From Rhodoblastus sp963710275 (GTDB taxonomy: Bacteria; Pseudomonadota; Alphaproteobacteria; Rhizobiales; Beijerinckiaceae), in assembly GCA_963710275.1 (NCBI GenBank), contig CAVPZS010000002.1, positions 1-64,000 of the forward strand: 64,000 nucleotides of DNA, in the 5' to 3' direction. The translations under genes were made by a program, and so were the position numbers. The notes under the pieces were generated by a model. It searched no databases. It worked only from the letters and a program-made list of their open reading frames with translations, and had not been told where the DNA came from. Below, in pieces: positions 36,454 to 55,865 of the stretch; position 1 is the first letter of the stretch, and the number at the start of each line of letters is the position of its first letter.

Positions 36454-36959
36454 GCTCGCGCGGGACGACGAAATGGGTGAGCTTTCCCGCGCCTTCGTCG
36501 ATCTCCGCCCAAGCGCCTTCGACCTCGAACTGCGCCAGCGCTCCGGTGGGAAAGGCCTCGGCGATGCGCCGCGAGTTCGGGCGAAGCCTCGCCGCCGGCG
36601 AGCAGCGTGGCCAGGCCCTTCAAGCCCGGATTATGCCCGATCAGCAGGACGCTTCGGACCGATGGCTTCACGGCCCGCAACAGCTCCAGCAGGCTCGACG
36701 CGGGCGCGTCGTAGAGCGCCGCCAGGTTTTCGACCTGTGGCGGCCGGCGCCAGGGCTGCAGCGCCTCCAACGTTTCCTGGGTCCGCCTTGCAGTCGAAAC
36801 CAGCACGAGTTCGGGCGCAAGCTTTTCCGCCTTCATGAAGCGGCGCAACGCCGCCGCCGCCTTGCGGCCCCGCTTGGCCAGGGGGCGCTCGTGATCGGCC
36901 AGCGCGGGATCTTCCCAGGACGATTTGGCGTGGCGGAGCAGGAGAAGCTGGCGTGTCAA
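36437..36959 (-). CDS. SixA-type phosphohistidine phosphatase, one frame break
   Basis: A histidine phosphatase-superfamily protein: RQLLLLRHAKSSWEDP carries the catalytic RH motif, and LLIGHNPGL the second His. An apparent extra G near 36573 shifts the last third; removing it gives about 173 aa ending in ELRDAK. SixA removes phosphate from histidine phosphotransfer proteins; here the target is unknown. Confidence 0.85.
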
Positions 36960-37101
36960 GGCGTTGAATACTCCGCGCGCGGACGATCCGGGCGGCCCCA
37001 GACTAGCGCGTTAAGCAAATTCCTGAAATCCGCCGCGACAGCCCCGGACAAGTTACCTGTTGTTAACTTCTCGGCGTCCAGATCGAAGCGGGAGACGTCA
37101 C

Positions 37102-37935
37102 ATGAAGGATCAGCCCCATATATTCGTCGCCACGCCCTGTTTCGGCGGCATGGTCAGCCAGCGTTACATGATTTCGGCCATCGCCTTGCTACAGCTCGGC
37201 GAAAGGCTCGGCTTCAAGGTCACGCTCGACCTGCTCGGCTACGAATCCCTGATCACCCGCGGCCGCAACATCCTGGTCAGCCGTTTCCTCGACGACCCCT
37301 CGACGACCCATCTCCTCTTCATCGACGCCGACATCGGCTTTGATCCGACGCAGGTGGCGCGGATGCTGGAGTTCGACGCCGATGTCGTCGCCGGCATGTA
37401 TCCGCTGAAGCTCAACGACTGGAACAGCGGCCTGCAACATGCCGTCAACGGCGAGGCTCTCGAGACCGCGCCGCTGCGCTATGTCGGCGCGCCCTGCCAG
37501 GGCGAGGAGGCCGAGAGCCGCGACGGCTTCGTCACCGCGACCTATGCCGGCACCGGCTTCATGCTGATCCGCCGGCAGGCCTTCGTCCCGCTGACGAAGG
37601 CCTATGCCCATTTGCGCTACAGCGCCGCCCATGTCGCCGCGCGCCCGAGCCAGAGCCCGAATCAATACGCGCTGTTCGACTGCATGATCGAGCCCGAGAC
37701 CGGCGTCTATCTTTCCGAGGATTACACCTTCTGCCGCCGCTGGCGCGATCTCGGCGGCAAGATCTGGCTCGACACGCAGGGCGCGCTGATCCATGTCGGG
37801 CAATATGAATTCGCCGGCGCTCCCGGCTGCCGCAACTTCGGGCAGCCGCAGGCGGAGCCAATGATTTCGCCCCAGGTTTCGCCCCGGCAAGAGGCGGTTT
37901 CGCCCCGGCGAGCCGCGGTTCCGCACGCCGCCTGA
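37102..37935 (+). CDS. Glycosyltransferase-like (GT-A fold) protein
   Basis: A 277-aa protein. IFVATPCFGGMV at the N-terminus, then TRGRNILVSRFL and LLFIDADIGFDP form the nucleotide-sugar-binding core with a D-x-D-like motif. Further on, AGTGFMLIRRQAF and YLSEDYTFCRRWRDLGGKIWLD match a family of bacterial glycosyltransferase-like proteins with such an acceptor-side block. The C-terminal 25 residues are a low-complexity SPRQ/SPRR stretch. Acceptor unknown. Confidence 0.75.
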   Translation: MKDQPHIFVATPCFGGMVSQRYMISAIALLQLGERLGFKVTLDLLGYESLITRGRNILVSRFLDDPSTTHLLFIDADIGFDPTQVARMLEFDADVVAGMYPLKLNDWNSGLQHAVNGEALETAPLRYVGAPCQGEEAESRDGFVTATYAGTGFMLIRRQAFVPLTKAYAHLRYSAAHVAARPSQSPNQYALFDCMIEPETGVYLSEDYTFCRRWRDLGGKIWLDTQGALIHVGQYEFAGAPGCRNFGQPQAEPMISPQVSPRQEAVSPRRAAVPHAA

Positions 37936-39314
37936 TCAGGGCGCGAGGCGCCAGGTCTGGTTGGCGGCGCCGTTGCACGCCCAGTTCGCGGGATGGACGC
38001 CATTGGCGGCGGAGGCCCCGGGCAAGTCGAGGCACAGGCCGCTGGCGACGTTGCGCAGGACGAAGCCGCCGGCCGCGTTCGTGCGTGACCATGACTGATC
38101 CGGCGCGCCCGCGCAGGCCGCTTGCGTGATCGCGGCGCCGGCGACGCCGCCGCCGAGGCATTTCCCGCTCAGCCTGCTGACGACGCGGACCTGGCCGCCC
38201 GAAGTTTCAAGCGTCCACTGCTGGTTGGGACCCTGGTGGCAATCATACTGGATGACCGCCGCGCCGTCGGCCTTCGACCCTCCGGCGAGGTCGAGGCATT
38301 TATTCGAGGCGGCCGACTGCAGGGCGCCCGCCGAGGACGCTGGCGCCATCGCGGAAAACCCAACCCGCACGGTGACGCTCTCGCCGGGAACATGGGAAAG
38401 CTGCGTCACCGACAGGGAACCGTCGCGATAGACCTCGCCGTCGGCGAGGCTGGCGGCGAAAAGCGTGTTGCCGCCCTTCTTCCTGCCCTTGGCGAAGATG
38501 TGGATATTGACGCCTTTCAGCACATCGTCGGGAAGCGGATTGGCGGCGGAGGCGGCGCGAAAGGACAGGTAGACGTCCCTGCCCTCGGCGCCCGTATGCA
38601 GGATCGCGATCTTGGGCAGGCTCGAGCGCAGCGGGTCGGCCTCCAGCGCCTCCAGCCTGATCTCCGCCGGCCCGGAAAACTCCACGACCTTGTCGGGGGT
38701 GCGGTCGAGCCAGCCCATCTGCGCCACATGCGGCGCATTGAGGCTGGCGCGCCCGTCCCCATGAAATCGGAGGCGTCGCCGCTGAGCCCGGACCGCAAGC
38801 CATGGTCCATGCCGAGATTGTGCCCGAGCTCATGCTGGAAGGCGCGCGCAGTGGTCGCCTTCACCCAGACACGCTGGCCGCCTATGTCGGCAAAGCCGAT
38901 CCAGTTGCAAGGAACGTCCGCCGGCACGACGAAGACGAAATGCTGGTAGCTTTCCGGGCGCAGGCCCTGGCGCCGCGCGGCGTCGCGCGCGGCGTCGGCC
39001 ATGCGCCCGAGGCCCGCGCCACAGAGGTCGGCGGTATCGGGAAAGCTCAAGGTCGGCGCGACATCGGCCTCGGATCCGACAAAATCCAGCTGGCCATAGG
39101 AGATGGCGCGGTAGCGCGCCGCGACCGACTCCGCGTCGCCGAACAGCGCCTGGGCGATTTGCGCGCGATCCGCGGCAACCGGTCGCCGTCCGCCGATATC
39201 GACGGGCGTGACGAGCACGCGACGGGTCTCGGCGCGGGCGGAAACATTAGCCGCAAAGGCCAGCGCGACGCCGAACAAAATCCCGCAAGTCCTCGCAACT
39301 CCGATCAACGACAC
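37936..39314 (-). CDS. Secreted metzincin-type metalloprotease with C-terminal ricin-type lectin domain, one frame break
   Basis: The N-terminus is a signal peptide (GTG start; CGILFGVALAFAANVSA). The protease domain has HELGHNLGMDH, the zinc motif HExxHxxGxxH of metzincins, followed by DFMG and a Met-turn-like MGWL. The C-terminal ~140 residues are a ricin-B beta-trefoil with QW repeats (PNQQWTLE, DQSWSR, NQTWRL) and KCLDL/LCLDL strands. One base seems to be missing near 38750; restoring it gives about 459 aa. Such fusions target proteases to glycans. The product is probably exported. Confidence 0.82.
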
Positions 39315-39699
39315 GGCCGGCGCTTCCCCTTTTTCGGCTGAAGAGAATGCGCCGCAAAGGTGGAGGCTTGTTTTACAAGCCTGTCGCGCGCGCGATTTTC
39401 TTTTCCACAGATCACGCCAACGTGATGGGACGGCGTGCAGGGTAATGTTGCATCGCAATGTAGAGCGCCGTAGCGTAACGCCGCGACATGCCTTTCCTGC
39501 CGCCGACAATCCGCCGCCTGGTCCAGACGGCGGCTTTCAAGTCCCTGCGACGCGATAGCCATGCGTCTTCAAAATTTGCGCCTTCGCTTCGGCGGGCCCG
39601 CAGGGGCGCCGCTTGGGCAGAATTTGCCGGGAAATCGCGTTTGGCCCTGAAACGGTCCAAACGAGCCGATCACAAGAAAAGAGCATCCGGAGCCGCACA
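39315..39699. other. Intergenic region, no supported gene
   Basis: About 385 bp between the divergent metalloprotease and receiver genes. It contains no open frame with plausible protein features and no clear promoter that I can define. Confidence 0.4.
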
Positions 39700-40047
39700 A
39701 TGCAGCGTATCCTCGTCGTTGAAGACGAGTTCCTGGTCGCGACCCATATCGCCGATATCCTCGAGGAGGACGGGTTTGCCGTGGTCGGTCCCGTGGGATC
39801 ACTGCGCGACGCCGTCGCGCTTGCCGCCCGCGAAGAGCTGGACGGCGCCCTGCTCGACATCAACATCGTCGGCGGCCGGGTCGACGACGTGGCCGACATC
39901 CTGGACCGCCGCGGCGTCCCCTTCATGTTCGTCACCGCCTATGGCCGCGACCCCTTGCCGAAAGCCTTCCCCGGCGCGGCGCTGGTGAACAAGCCTTTCA
40001 ACGACCTCGCCCTCATGCGCGAGGTCCGCCGCATGGAGGCGATCTGA
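39700..40047 (+). CDS. Receiver-only response regulator
   Basis: A 115-aa CheY-like receiver: ILVVEDEFLVA (acidic pocket), GALLDINIVGG (phosphoacceptor Asp), FVTAYG (Thr switch) and VNKPF (Lys). No output domain. GGAG precedes the ATG. It is convergent with the hybrid kinase gene four bp away, which is a plausible partner. Confidence 0.88.
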   Translation: MQRILVVEDEFLVATHIADILEEDGFAVVGPVGSLRDAVALAAREELDGALLDINIVGGRVDDVADILDRRGVPFMFVTAYGRDPLPKAFPGAALVNKPFNDLALMREVRRMEAI

Positions 40048-40051
40048 ACCT

Positions 40052-42549
40052 TCAGGGCGCCGCTGTTTCCCGCTGCGCTCGGCCCTGGCTCAGCAGTTGC
40101 TCGATCCGCTCCGCCAGCAATCTTCCTTCGATGGGTTTCCGCAACACCGCATTGGCGACCGCGATTTCCGCGCTGCCCGCAAAGCCGGTCAGCAGGATCG
40201 CCGGCGCCTGCGGCCGGCGCCGCGTCGCCTCGTCGATGAACTGCCGGCCGTCGAGGCCGGGCATGGACAGATCGGCGACGAACAGGTCGACGGCTTCGCC
40301 CGCATCCAGCAAGGACAGCGCTTCCGCGCCCGTCGACGCGGGCAGCACGTCATAGCCCTCTTCCTCGAGTTGCTGGCGCAAGGTCGCGCGCACGATCTCG
40401 TCGTCGTCGACCAGAAGCACGCGCGCGCCCTTTTCGCCGGAGCCGGCGCCCGTGGCGCCGGCCGGGCCCGCGCGCTCAGCGCTTGCGCCGTTCGCGACCG
40501 GCAGCCAGAGCGTGACCGTCGCGCCCTCGCCGGGCGCGCTGTCGATGTGCAGTTCGCCGCCGCTCTGCCTGGCGAAGCCGCGCGCCATGGGAAGCCCCAG
40601 GCCGGTGCCCTTGCCGGCCTCCTTGGTGGTGAAGAAGGGCTCGGTCACGCGCGCCAGCAATTCAGGCGTCATGCCCATGCCGCTGTCGCTCACCGACAGG
40701 CGCAGATAGGCTCCCGGGTCGAGCTGGACGCGGCGCGCCGCCGGCTCGCCGTGGCGCACGGTCTCCATTGCCGCCGCGAGGGTCAGCACGCCCGCGCCAT
40801 GCATGGCGTCGCTGGCGTTATTGGCGAGATTGATCAGCACCGTCTCCAGCTGCTGGCGGTCGGCGAACATCGGGGGCAGGCCAGGCTCCATCTCCACCTT
40901 CACGACGATCCCCGCGCCGAGCGTATGGACGAGTATCTCGCGCAAACCCGCGAGCAGCGGCTCCGCATGGACCGGCTCGGCCCTGAGGTCGTCCTTGCGG
41001 GCGAAGGCGAGCAGCCGGCGGGTGATCGCGGCGCCCGGTCGCCCGCATGGGCGACCATCTGGGCCAGCCTGATGACCTGGTCGACGTCGCCGCAGCGCCG
41101 CTTGATCAGGCTGGCGCCGCCGATCACCGCCTGGAGCACGTTGTTGAAGTCATGCGCGACGCCGCCAGCCAGCTGCCCGAGCGCCTCCATGCGCTGGGCG
41201 TGCGCGAGCCGCTCCTGCGTCTCCTGCAATTCGCGCGTCCGCTCGGCGACCAGCCGCTCCATCTCGTCGCGCGACCGCGCCAGGGTTTCGCGCGCGGCCA
41301 TCGTGTCAGAAATGTCGGTCGATGCGCCGAACCAGCGCGAAACGCCCTTGGTCTCGTGGTCGTAGCGTGGGACGGCGCGCGTCAGGAACCAGCGATGCCC
41401 CTCGTCGGCGTCGAGAATGCGGTGCTCGATCCTGAGCGGCTGGCCGGTCGCGATCGACTGCCTCCAGGCGGCCCAGGTCTGCTCCTGGTCGTCGGGATGC
41501 ACGGCTGCGATCCATCGGCGCCCGGCGCTCTCCTCCTGCGACATGCCCGTGTATTCGCTCCAGCGCCGGTTGCGATAGATGTCGGAGCCGTCCGGCAGCG
41601 CCTCGAACACCATCTGCGGCACGGCTTCGGTCAGGTCGCGGAATCGCTGCTCGCTGCAAGCCAGTTCGGATTCGGCGCGGCGCACCGCCCCGACGGAGAA
41701 CCAGGACAGCGCCGCCGTCGACGCCGCCGCCGCCGCCGCCAGCAGCGCGGGGCCGAACAAGGGATCGTAGGCCTTGCTCTTGGCGCCCCAGACGACCAGC
41801 GCGCCGGCGGCGAATGGCAGCAGCAGCGAAAGCGGCAGCAGGCGCATGAGGACGCGCAAGGCGACCGGGCTGCCGGCGAAATAGCGCCGCCAGCCAAGCT
41901 CCGGAAAGGTCATCAGGATCGCCAGCGCCGCGACGCCGAAGGTCAGCCCCGTATGCAGGGCCACCGAGACGAAGGGTCCGAAAGTGTAGAAACCCTGGAC
42001 GTCATAGGCGTAGCCCGCGAGGGTGAGATAGCCGGCGACGGCGGGAACGAGGGCGAGGCCATGGGCGAGGCTCGCAAGCTGGCGCGCCCTTTGGGCGTTC
42101 GCAAAAGCGATGTTCGCAATGAGCAGGACGGCGGCGCCGACAAAGACGAAGCAGACCGCGGTCGCCGGAGACATGCGGCCTGGATAGAGGCTTGCCGGGT
42201 AGAGATTCGTATGCCGATCGGCGATCAGCGCCTGGTCGAGCCGCAGCGAAACGCCGGAAGCATATTCGGCCAGGGTCACGGCGCCGAGCAGCACGACGAC
42301 GATAGCTACGAACGAAGCCAGGCTTTGCCGCAACGCCGCAGGCGCCAGGCCTTCTTGCGACATCGCGAGCCCGACGCCCGCCAGCAGGAAGCCGAGCGCC
42401 GTGTTGAACTTCATGCTCGCCATGCCCGGCAGCACGGTTTGCAGCGCGTTGACGTCGAATATCCAGCCGAGCATCACACTCGCGCCGACCAGCGCCGGAA
42501 CGAGAGCAAACGCCAACCTCAAACGCGAATTGGCTGGACAGTATGTCAT
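40052..42549 (-). CDS. Membrane hybrid histidine kinase with PAS and receiver domains, one frame break
   Basis: The N-terminal ~270 residues hold about seven membrane helices. A PAS domain (SEQRFRDLTEAVPQMVFEA, WIAAVHPDD) follows. The HisKA motif is GGVAHDFNNVLQAVIGGAS, the ATPase has NNASDAMHGAG, DSGMGM and GKGTGLGLPMARGF, and the C-terminal receiver has LLVDDDEIV and VADLSMPG. One base appears missing in a G-run near 41040; restoring it yields about 832 aa. The start is uncertain (42549 or further upstream). The adjacent LuxR-type genes and the receiver gene may form one signalling route. Confidence 0.85.
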
Positions 42550-42586
42550 GCCGTGCAACGTCTCAAACGGGAGAGGCGAAGGGCGG

Positions 42587-43004
42587 TCAGAACGCGCCGG
42601 GCGGCGGTTCGTCGTCGGGGCCATCGGACTCTGGCGGCGTCATCAGCGATACAAGAACAGCGATACGCATCAAGGCGATAGGAGTTCTTGGCGTCCAGTT
42701 TTTCAAGCAGCCGGGCGCGGTAGGTCTCCACCGATTTCGGGCTGACAGCGAGGCTACTTGCCATCTCCTTGATCGAGAGGCCCTGCGCGATCAGGTCAAG
42801 AACTTCGCGCTCGCGTGGCGACAGCCCCGCGAGCTTGGCCACCGCTTCAGCCGCTTCCGCACGAAGCCTGTCGGCGGTCCCTCCGGCTCCCGCGGCGCCG
42901 CGACGGTGGCCGTCCAATCCTTTGTCAATGGCGCCTGGCGCAACCGTTTCGTCGTTGTTAGGCGGGAGATGTGGACCGCTTTCGTTTTCTGGCCTATCGC
43001 CCAT
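42587..43004 (-). CDS. LuxR-type HTH regulator, one frame break
   Basis: A helix-turn-helix of the LuxR/FixJ type: LSPREREVLDLIAQGLSIKE and VSPKSVETYRARLLEKL. The N-terminal ~60 residues are short and lack a receiver. An apparent extra C near 42674 shifts the end; after correction it reads LMRIAVLVSLM, like the neighbouring regulator's LMRSALLALLM, and gives 138 aa. It overlaps nothing after correction and lies 37 bp upstream of the kinase gene on the same strand. Confidence 0.78.
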
Positions 43005-43177
43005 TATTCCCAGCACCCGATTTCACAATAACGTGATATTACGCTTATCGGAGTTCGCTGATTATTGCTTGTCGGATTGTTCCTGACAAAGCAGCATGTT
43101 CGCAGGCCGCCCCGCCCGGTATTGTTTATATGTGAACATGCCGTTTTTTACTTCGGTCGCTTTTTTCGCATTTTATC

Positions 43178-43822
43178 TCAAGTGTCCTTGGCGACTTCGG
43201 CAATAAACGGCTCCATGAGCAAGGCCAACAGGGCACTCCGCATAAGCATGGCCGCGTTTCGCGCGCCCAGTTTTTGCATCAGCCGCGAGCGGTATGTTTC
43301 CACGGACTTCGGGCTGACCGACATGACGCTCGCGATTTCCTTGATCGCCCTGCCCTCGGCGAAGCCGTCGAGGACTTCGCGTTCCCTCCGGGAAAGAGTA
43401 TTCAGTTTTACCGTAACCTGCGCGGCCTCGGCGCGAAGGCGCGCCGCCGTGAAAAAGCCGCTCATCGCATTGCGAATGGCGTCAGCGAGCCTCTGGGGAT
43501 CGAAGGGTTTCACGACCACCTGGAGAGCGCCCGCGCGCGTCGCTTCAAGCGCGCTCGTCGCGTCGGCGTAGGCGCTGACGACGATCACCGGCAACCATGC
43601 GCTTTCCTCGGCGATCGCCCTGATCAGGGCCAGACCGTTCATGTCGGGAAGCCGCAAATCGACGATGGCGCAGCCGCCCATGCCAGACCTGAACTCGGCG
43701 AGAAACGCCGCCGCCGAAGCGAATGCCTTGGCGTCCAGGCCGCCATCGCGCAAACACAAGCAAATAAAAACCAGGAGATTTTGGTCATCATCGACGACAT
43801 AGACAGTTTTATTGTCTCGCAT
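43178..43822 (-). CDS. FixJ-type two-component response regulator
   Basis: A 214-aa protein with a receiver (VYVVDDDQNLL, phosphoacceptor in AIVDLRLPDM, Lys in VVVKPFDP) and a LuxR helix-turn-helix (LSRREREVLDGFAEGRAIKE, VSPKSVETYRSRLMQKL). The internal ATG giving MRDNKTVYVVDDD is chosen because the frame upstream has no domain features. It is upstream of the second LuxR-type gene on the same strand, so the three genes may be one unit. Confidence 0.88.
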   Translation of the reverse strand: MRDNKTVYVVDDDQNLLVFICLCLRDGGLDAKAFASAAAFLAEFRSGMGGCAIVDLRLPDMNGLALIRAIAEESAWLPVIVVSAYADATSALEATRAGALQVVVKPFDPQRLADAIRNAMSGFFTAARLRAEAAQVTVKLNTLSRREREVLDGFAEGRAIKEIASVMSVSPKSVETYRSRLMQKLGARNAAMLMRSALLALLMEPFIAEVAKDT

Positions 43823-44035
43823 GACGAAACCGAATGGACAATTGTCAATATACGATTGACGCACGCAACTTGTTCGGCGCAATTCCATCAATGCTGCGCC
43901 AAATCCATATCTCGCATTGAGACGCTTGGACGCGACGCAAAGTTCCAGTTCAGTCACAAATATCGACAGCACGAACTTCGCAACAATTCTTCGACGGCGG
44001 CGAGAGAAGGACCGGGCGAACGAACCGCAAAGAAA

Positions 44036-44061
44036 AAGGGCCGCCCAAACGGGCGGCCCTT
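44036..44061 (-). terminator. Rho-independent terminator of the rpoBC operon
   Basis: AAGGGCCGCCC and GGGCGGCCCTT form a perfect 11-bp stem with a 4-nt loop. On the minus strand it is followed by TTTCTTTG. It lies 11 bp after the rpoC stop. Confidence 0.85.
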
Positions 44062-44071
44062 ACTTGTCGGA

Positions 44072-48247
<4,176 letters not shown>

Positions 48248-48344
48248 CACTGTCTCCTGCGACAGGCGATTTCGGCTTCCTGCGCGAAATCAACCCTGCG
48301 AAATTGCGGACGGAGGGGCGCGACGTCTCGCGCATCGCCCGGCA

Positions 48345-52488
<4,144 letters not shown>

Positions 52489-52762
52489 TATCGCTCCTCG
52501 CACCCGTCAACAGGGCGGGCCGTCTCGAGGCTTGTTCTCAGACCCGCGGCCTCTCGCCCTCCCGGCTCTCGCCGGACGACGCGACCCCTGCCGCGTCAAA
52601 TTTCTGGAGAGAATTGAGGGGTCTCCCCGCCCCGTCCCGTCGCCGCGCAAAAATGCCGCCGCGACAGCTGTGGACGGCCCCGGAACAACTCCCGGGACCG
52701 CCATTTTTCATGCCGGCCGCGACAAGGCGATGAGCGCCCCGCAATCGCGCGATCAGCCGAAG

Positions 52763-53140
<378 letters not shown>

Positions 53141-53198
53141 TTGTCATTCCTGTCTGATTTGAGTTTGGTTCGATGGGTTTTGGAAAACCTGACCTCGA

Positions 53199-53714
53199 TC
53201 AGGCCGCATCCTTGTTGGCGTAAGCCCCGAACACGCGCGCGAGCTTCGCGGCGGGAGCGGTCGACAGCTGCGCCAGCTTGGTGGCGGGGGCGGAGATGAG
53301 CCCCACCAGCTTTGCGCGCAGTTCGTCGAGGGACGGCATGGTCGCAAGCGACCGGACGCCGTCCGGGTTCAGGGCCGTCGCGCCCATGGCGCCGCCGAGG
53401 ATGACGAGCTTGTCGAAATCCTTGGCGAAAGCCGACGCGACCTTGGGCGCCGCCACCGGATCGTCCGAATAGGCGATCAGGGTCGGTCCCTTGAGCAGGG
53501 AGCCGATGGAGGCGACGCTGGTGCCTTCGAGGGCGATCTTGGCGAGGCGGTTTTTCGCGACCTGGACATTGGCTCCAGCTTCGCGGGCCCGCTTGCGCAG
53601 GTTCTGCAGCTGCGCCACGGTCAGGCCGGAATATTGCGCCACCACCACCACAGCCGTTTTCTCGAAAACGTCATGCAGGGCAGCGACGGCTTCTTTCTTT
53701 TCCGCTCTGTCCAC
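53199..53714 (-). CDS. rplJ: 50S ribosomal protein L10
   Basis: A 171-aa protein anchoring the L7/L12 stalk on 23S rRNA. MDRAEKKEAVAALHDVFEK, VVAQYSGLTVAQLQNLRK and VAKNRLAKIAL are family-typical. The start is a GTG with GAGAG upstream. It is intact and preceded by an unusually long leader, the site where L10 autoregulation is expected. Confidence 0.96.
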   Translation of the reverse strand: MDRAEKKEAVAALHDVFEKTAVVVVAQYSGLTVAQLQNLRKRAREAGANVQVAKNRLAKIALEGTSVASIGSLLKGPTLIAYSDDPVAAPKVASAFAKDFDKLVILGGAMGATALNPDGVRSLATMPSLDELRAKLVGLISAPATKLAQLSTAPAAKLARVFGAYANKDAA

Positions 53715-54430
53715 AGTGCTCTCACTTCAATGGGCGTTGGCGCCGGCTTGAAAAGCCAGACCTTCGCCGGTTGCCGACATGCCGCGAAGTTCTCGTCTTC
53801 GCGGCGTTGAGGCGCCTGTCCCCATGGAAGGAGCGCGGGGAGCGCCCTTCTCTGGATCAGAGGGTTCGAACCAAACTGGCCCGGAGACGAAGCCTTGAAG
53901 ACCCGGCCTCCGGAAGAAATCCGGTCTTTCCCCGTCTATGCTGGCCATTCGCGTCTGGACGGCGAACCGTCCTCGGCGGATAATTAAGCTCTCGCGAGAT
54001 CACGAAAGCGCCGGCAGTCTCGGACAGGACATGGCCGGGAAAGACCTGCTGCGCCGCCCGGGGGCGAAGCGAGGTCTCCGGCCTATCCGCCGCCAAAACC
54101 AAGGTCGATTTGGACCTCGCCCCTGGCGGAAGCTGAAAATTTTTCGGACATCGGCGTCAGGCCGCTCACCCGGAAGGCGTCGTCAAAAAACTTCGAGGCC
54201 CCAGCGAACAGGAGGTTCAGACCCCAGGTTCGCAAGCCCCAATAATTTGAAGCAACAGCAGTTTTCCCAGGGAAGCAGCTTTTCGCTCAATATGTCCGGA
54301 TACCGGCAGCGATTCTCGCCGCCGGAATTGGGGTTGTAACGACTATCGTCGCCGATGCCAAGGGGGTCGACATCACTTTTTCGAAATTGTCAAGCGGCAG
54401 GATCAATTTTCGCGCCGCCCGACAATCACG
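53715..54430 (-). other. Long rplA-rplJ intergenic leader; candidate L10 autoregulatory region
   Basis: About 715 bp between rplA and rplJ contain no supported gene. A perfect hairpin, GCCGCGAAG/CTTCGCGGC with a 7-nt loop (53781-53805), lies about 65 bp before rplJ. L10 leader RNAs that bind the L10/L12 complex lie in this position in many bacteria; the exact motif (kink-turn) is not evident by eye. Other GC-rich hairpins occur throughout, and an rplJ promoter may also lie here. Confidence 0.5.
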
Positions 54431-55140
54431 TTATCCAATCAATGCTGTGGCGACGGCGATCGTGCCCGGATCGACCTTCACGCCCGGTCCCATGGTCGAG
54501 GACAGGGCGACGCGCTGGAGATAGGTCCCCTTGGCGCCGGCCGGCTTGGCCTTGACGACCGCGTCGACGAAGGCGTGCGATGTTTTCCGCCAGCTTTTCC
54601 TCGCCGAACGAGGCCTTGCCGACCGAACCCTGCACGATGCCGGCCTTTTCGACGCGGAACTCGACGGCGCCGCCCTTGGAGGCGGCGACCGCGCCGGCGA
54701 CGTCCATGGTCACCGTGCCGACCTTCGGGTTCGGCATCAGGCCGCGCGGGCCGAGCACCTTGCCGAGACGGCCGACCAGCGGCATCATGTCCGGGGTGGC
54801 GATGCAGCGATCGAAATCGATCGTGCCGCCCTGCACGGTGGCGACCAGGTCTTCCGCGCCGATGACGTCGGCGCCGGCGGCCTTGGCTTCGTCAGCCTTG
54901 GCGCCGCGGGCGAACACGGCGACGCGCAGGGTGCGGCCGGTGCCGTTGGGCAGATTGACAGACGCCGCGGACCATCTGGTCGGCGTGCTTGGGGTCGACG
55001 CCGAGGTTCAGCGCGATTTCGACGGTTTCGTCGAACTTGGCCGAAGCGCGCTCGCGGACGAGCTTGATGGCCTCGGCGACCGGGTAGAGCTTGGTGCGCT
55101 CGACGCCCTCGCGGGCCTTGACGATTCTCTTGCCGCTCAT
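54431..55140 (-). CDS. rplA: 50S ribosomal protein L1, two frame breaks
   Basis: Binds 23S rRNA at the mobile L1 stalk and represses its own operon. KRIVKAREGVERTKLYPVAE, DEAKAAGADVIGAEDLV and GKVLGPRGLMPNPKVGTVT (signature) are readable. Apparent single-base insertions near 54578 and 54963 shift the frame; without them the protein is 235 aa, normal size, ending in VATALIG. It follows rplK by four bp. Confidence 0.95.
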
Positions 55141-55144
55141 GACC

Positions 55145-55574
55145 TTACCCCACCACTTCGAGGCCAATGGACTTGGCGGAGCCTTCGATCATGGCCATGG
55201 CCGACTCGATCGAATGCGAATTCGAGATCCGCCGCCTTCTTCTCCGCGATTTCGCGGATCTGGGCGCGGGTGACCTTGCCCACGAAGCCGCGACCCGTCG
55301 TCTTGGAGCCGGACTTGATGTCGGCCGCCTTCTTGAGGAAGAAGGTGACCGGCGGCTGCTTCATCTCGAAGGTGAAGCTGCGGTCGGCGTAGGCGGTGAT
55401 GATGACGGGGATCGGGGTCCCCTTTTCAATCTGCGAGGTCTTGGCGTTGAACGCCTTGCAGAATTCCATGATGTTCAGGCCGCGCTGACCAAGCGCGGGA
55501 CCGATCGGCGGCGAAGGATTCGCGGCGCCGGCCGGGACCTGAAGCTTCACGTAGCCCGTGATCTTCTTTGCCAT
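55145..55574 (-). CDS. rplK: 50S ribosomal protein L11, one frame break
   Basis: Binds the GTPase-associated region of 23S rRNA. KKITGYVKLQVPAGAANPSP, PIGPALGQRGLNIMEFCK and TFEMKQPPVTFFLKKAA are hallmarks. One apparent extra G near 55212 (CTCGAATTCG) breaks the end; without it the protein is exactly 142 aa, ending in GLEVVG. GGGAG precedes the ATG. No nusG or secE lies upstream, unlike the common gene order. Confidence 0.96.
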
Positions 55575-55761
55575 GATGGCTGCTCCCAGAGGGTTTTTCT
55601 TGTTCCGGCCATTTCGCGCAAAGCCAAACGACCAAAACAAAAATGCGCGGATGACGGAATTCCGTCCTCCCGCGCGGGTTGCAGGTTGCGGTGCGGTTCT
55701 TTACCCGGCTGGCGACCGGAAAACCTCCCGCAGATGCGCCTTCTTTTGAAGGCTTGGTCCC

Positions 55762-55791
55762 TTTATATGGCATTCCGGGCTTTGGCAACAA
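55762..55791 (-). promoter_or_regulatory. Candidate promoter of the rplK operon
   Basis: Reading toward rplK, TTGTTG (55786-55791) and TATAAA (55762-55767) are 18 bp apart. Transcription would start about 180 bp before rplK. The 291-bp gap between rplK and the cupin gene shows no gene, so this is the best promoter candidate. Confidence 0.45.
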
Positions 55792-55865
55792 GAATCGCCG
55801 CGCAAAGTCTCGACGCATCGTCTCTGCGCATGGTCTCTGCGCGCGCATGGAGGGCGACGGGCGGC

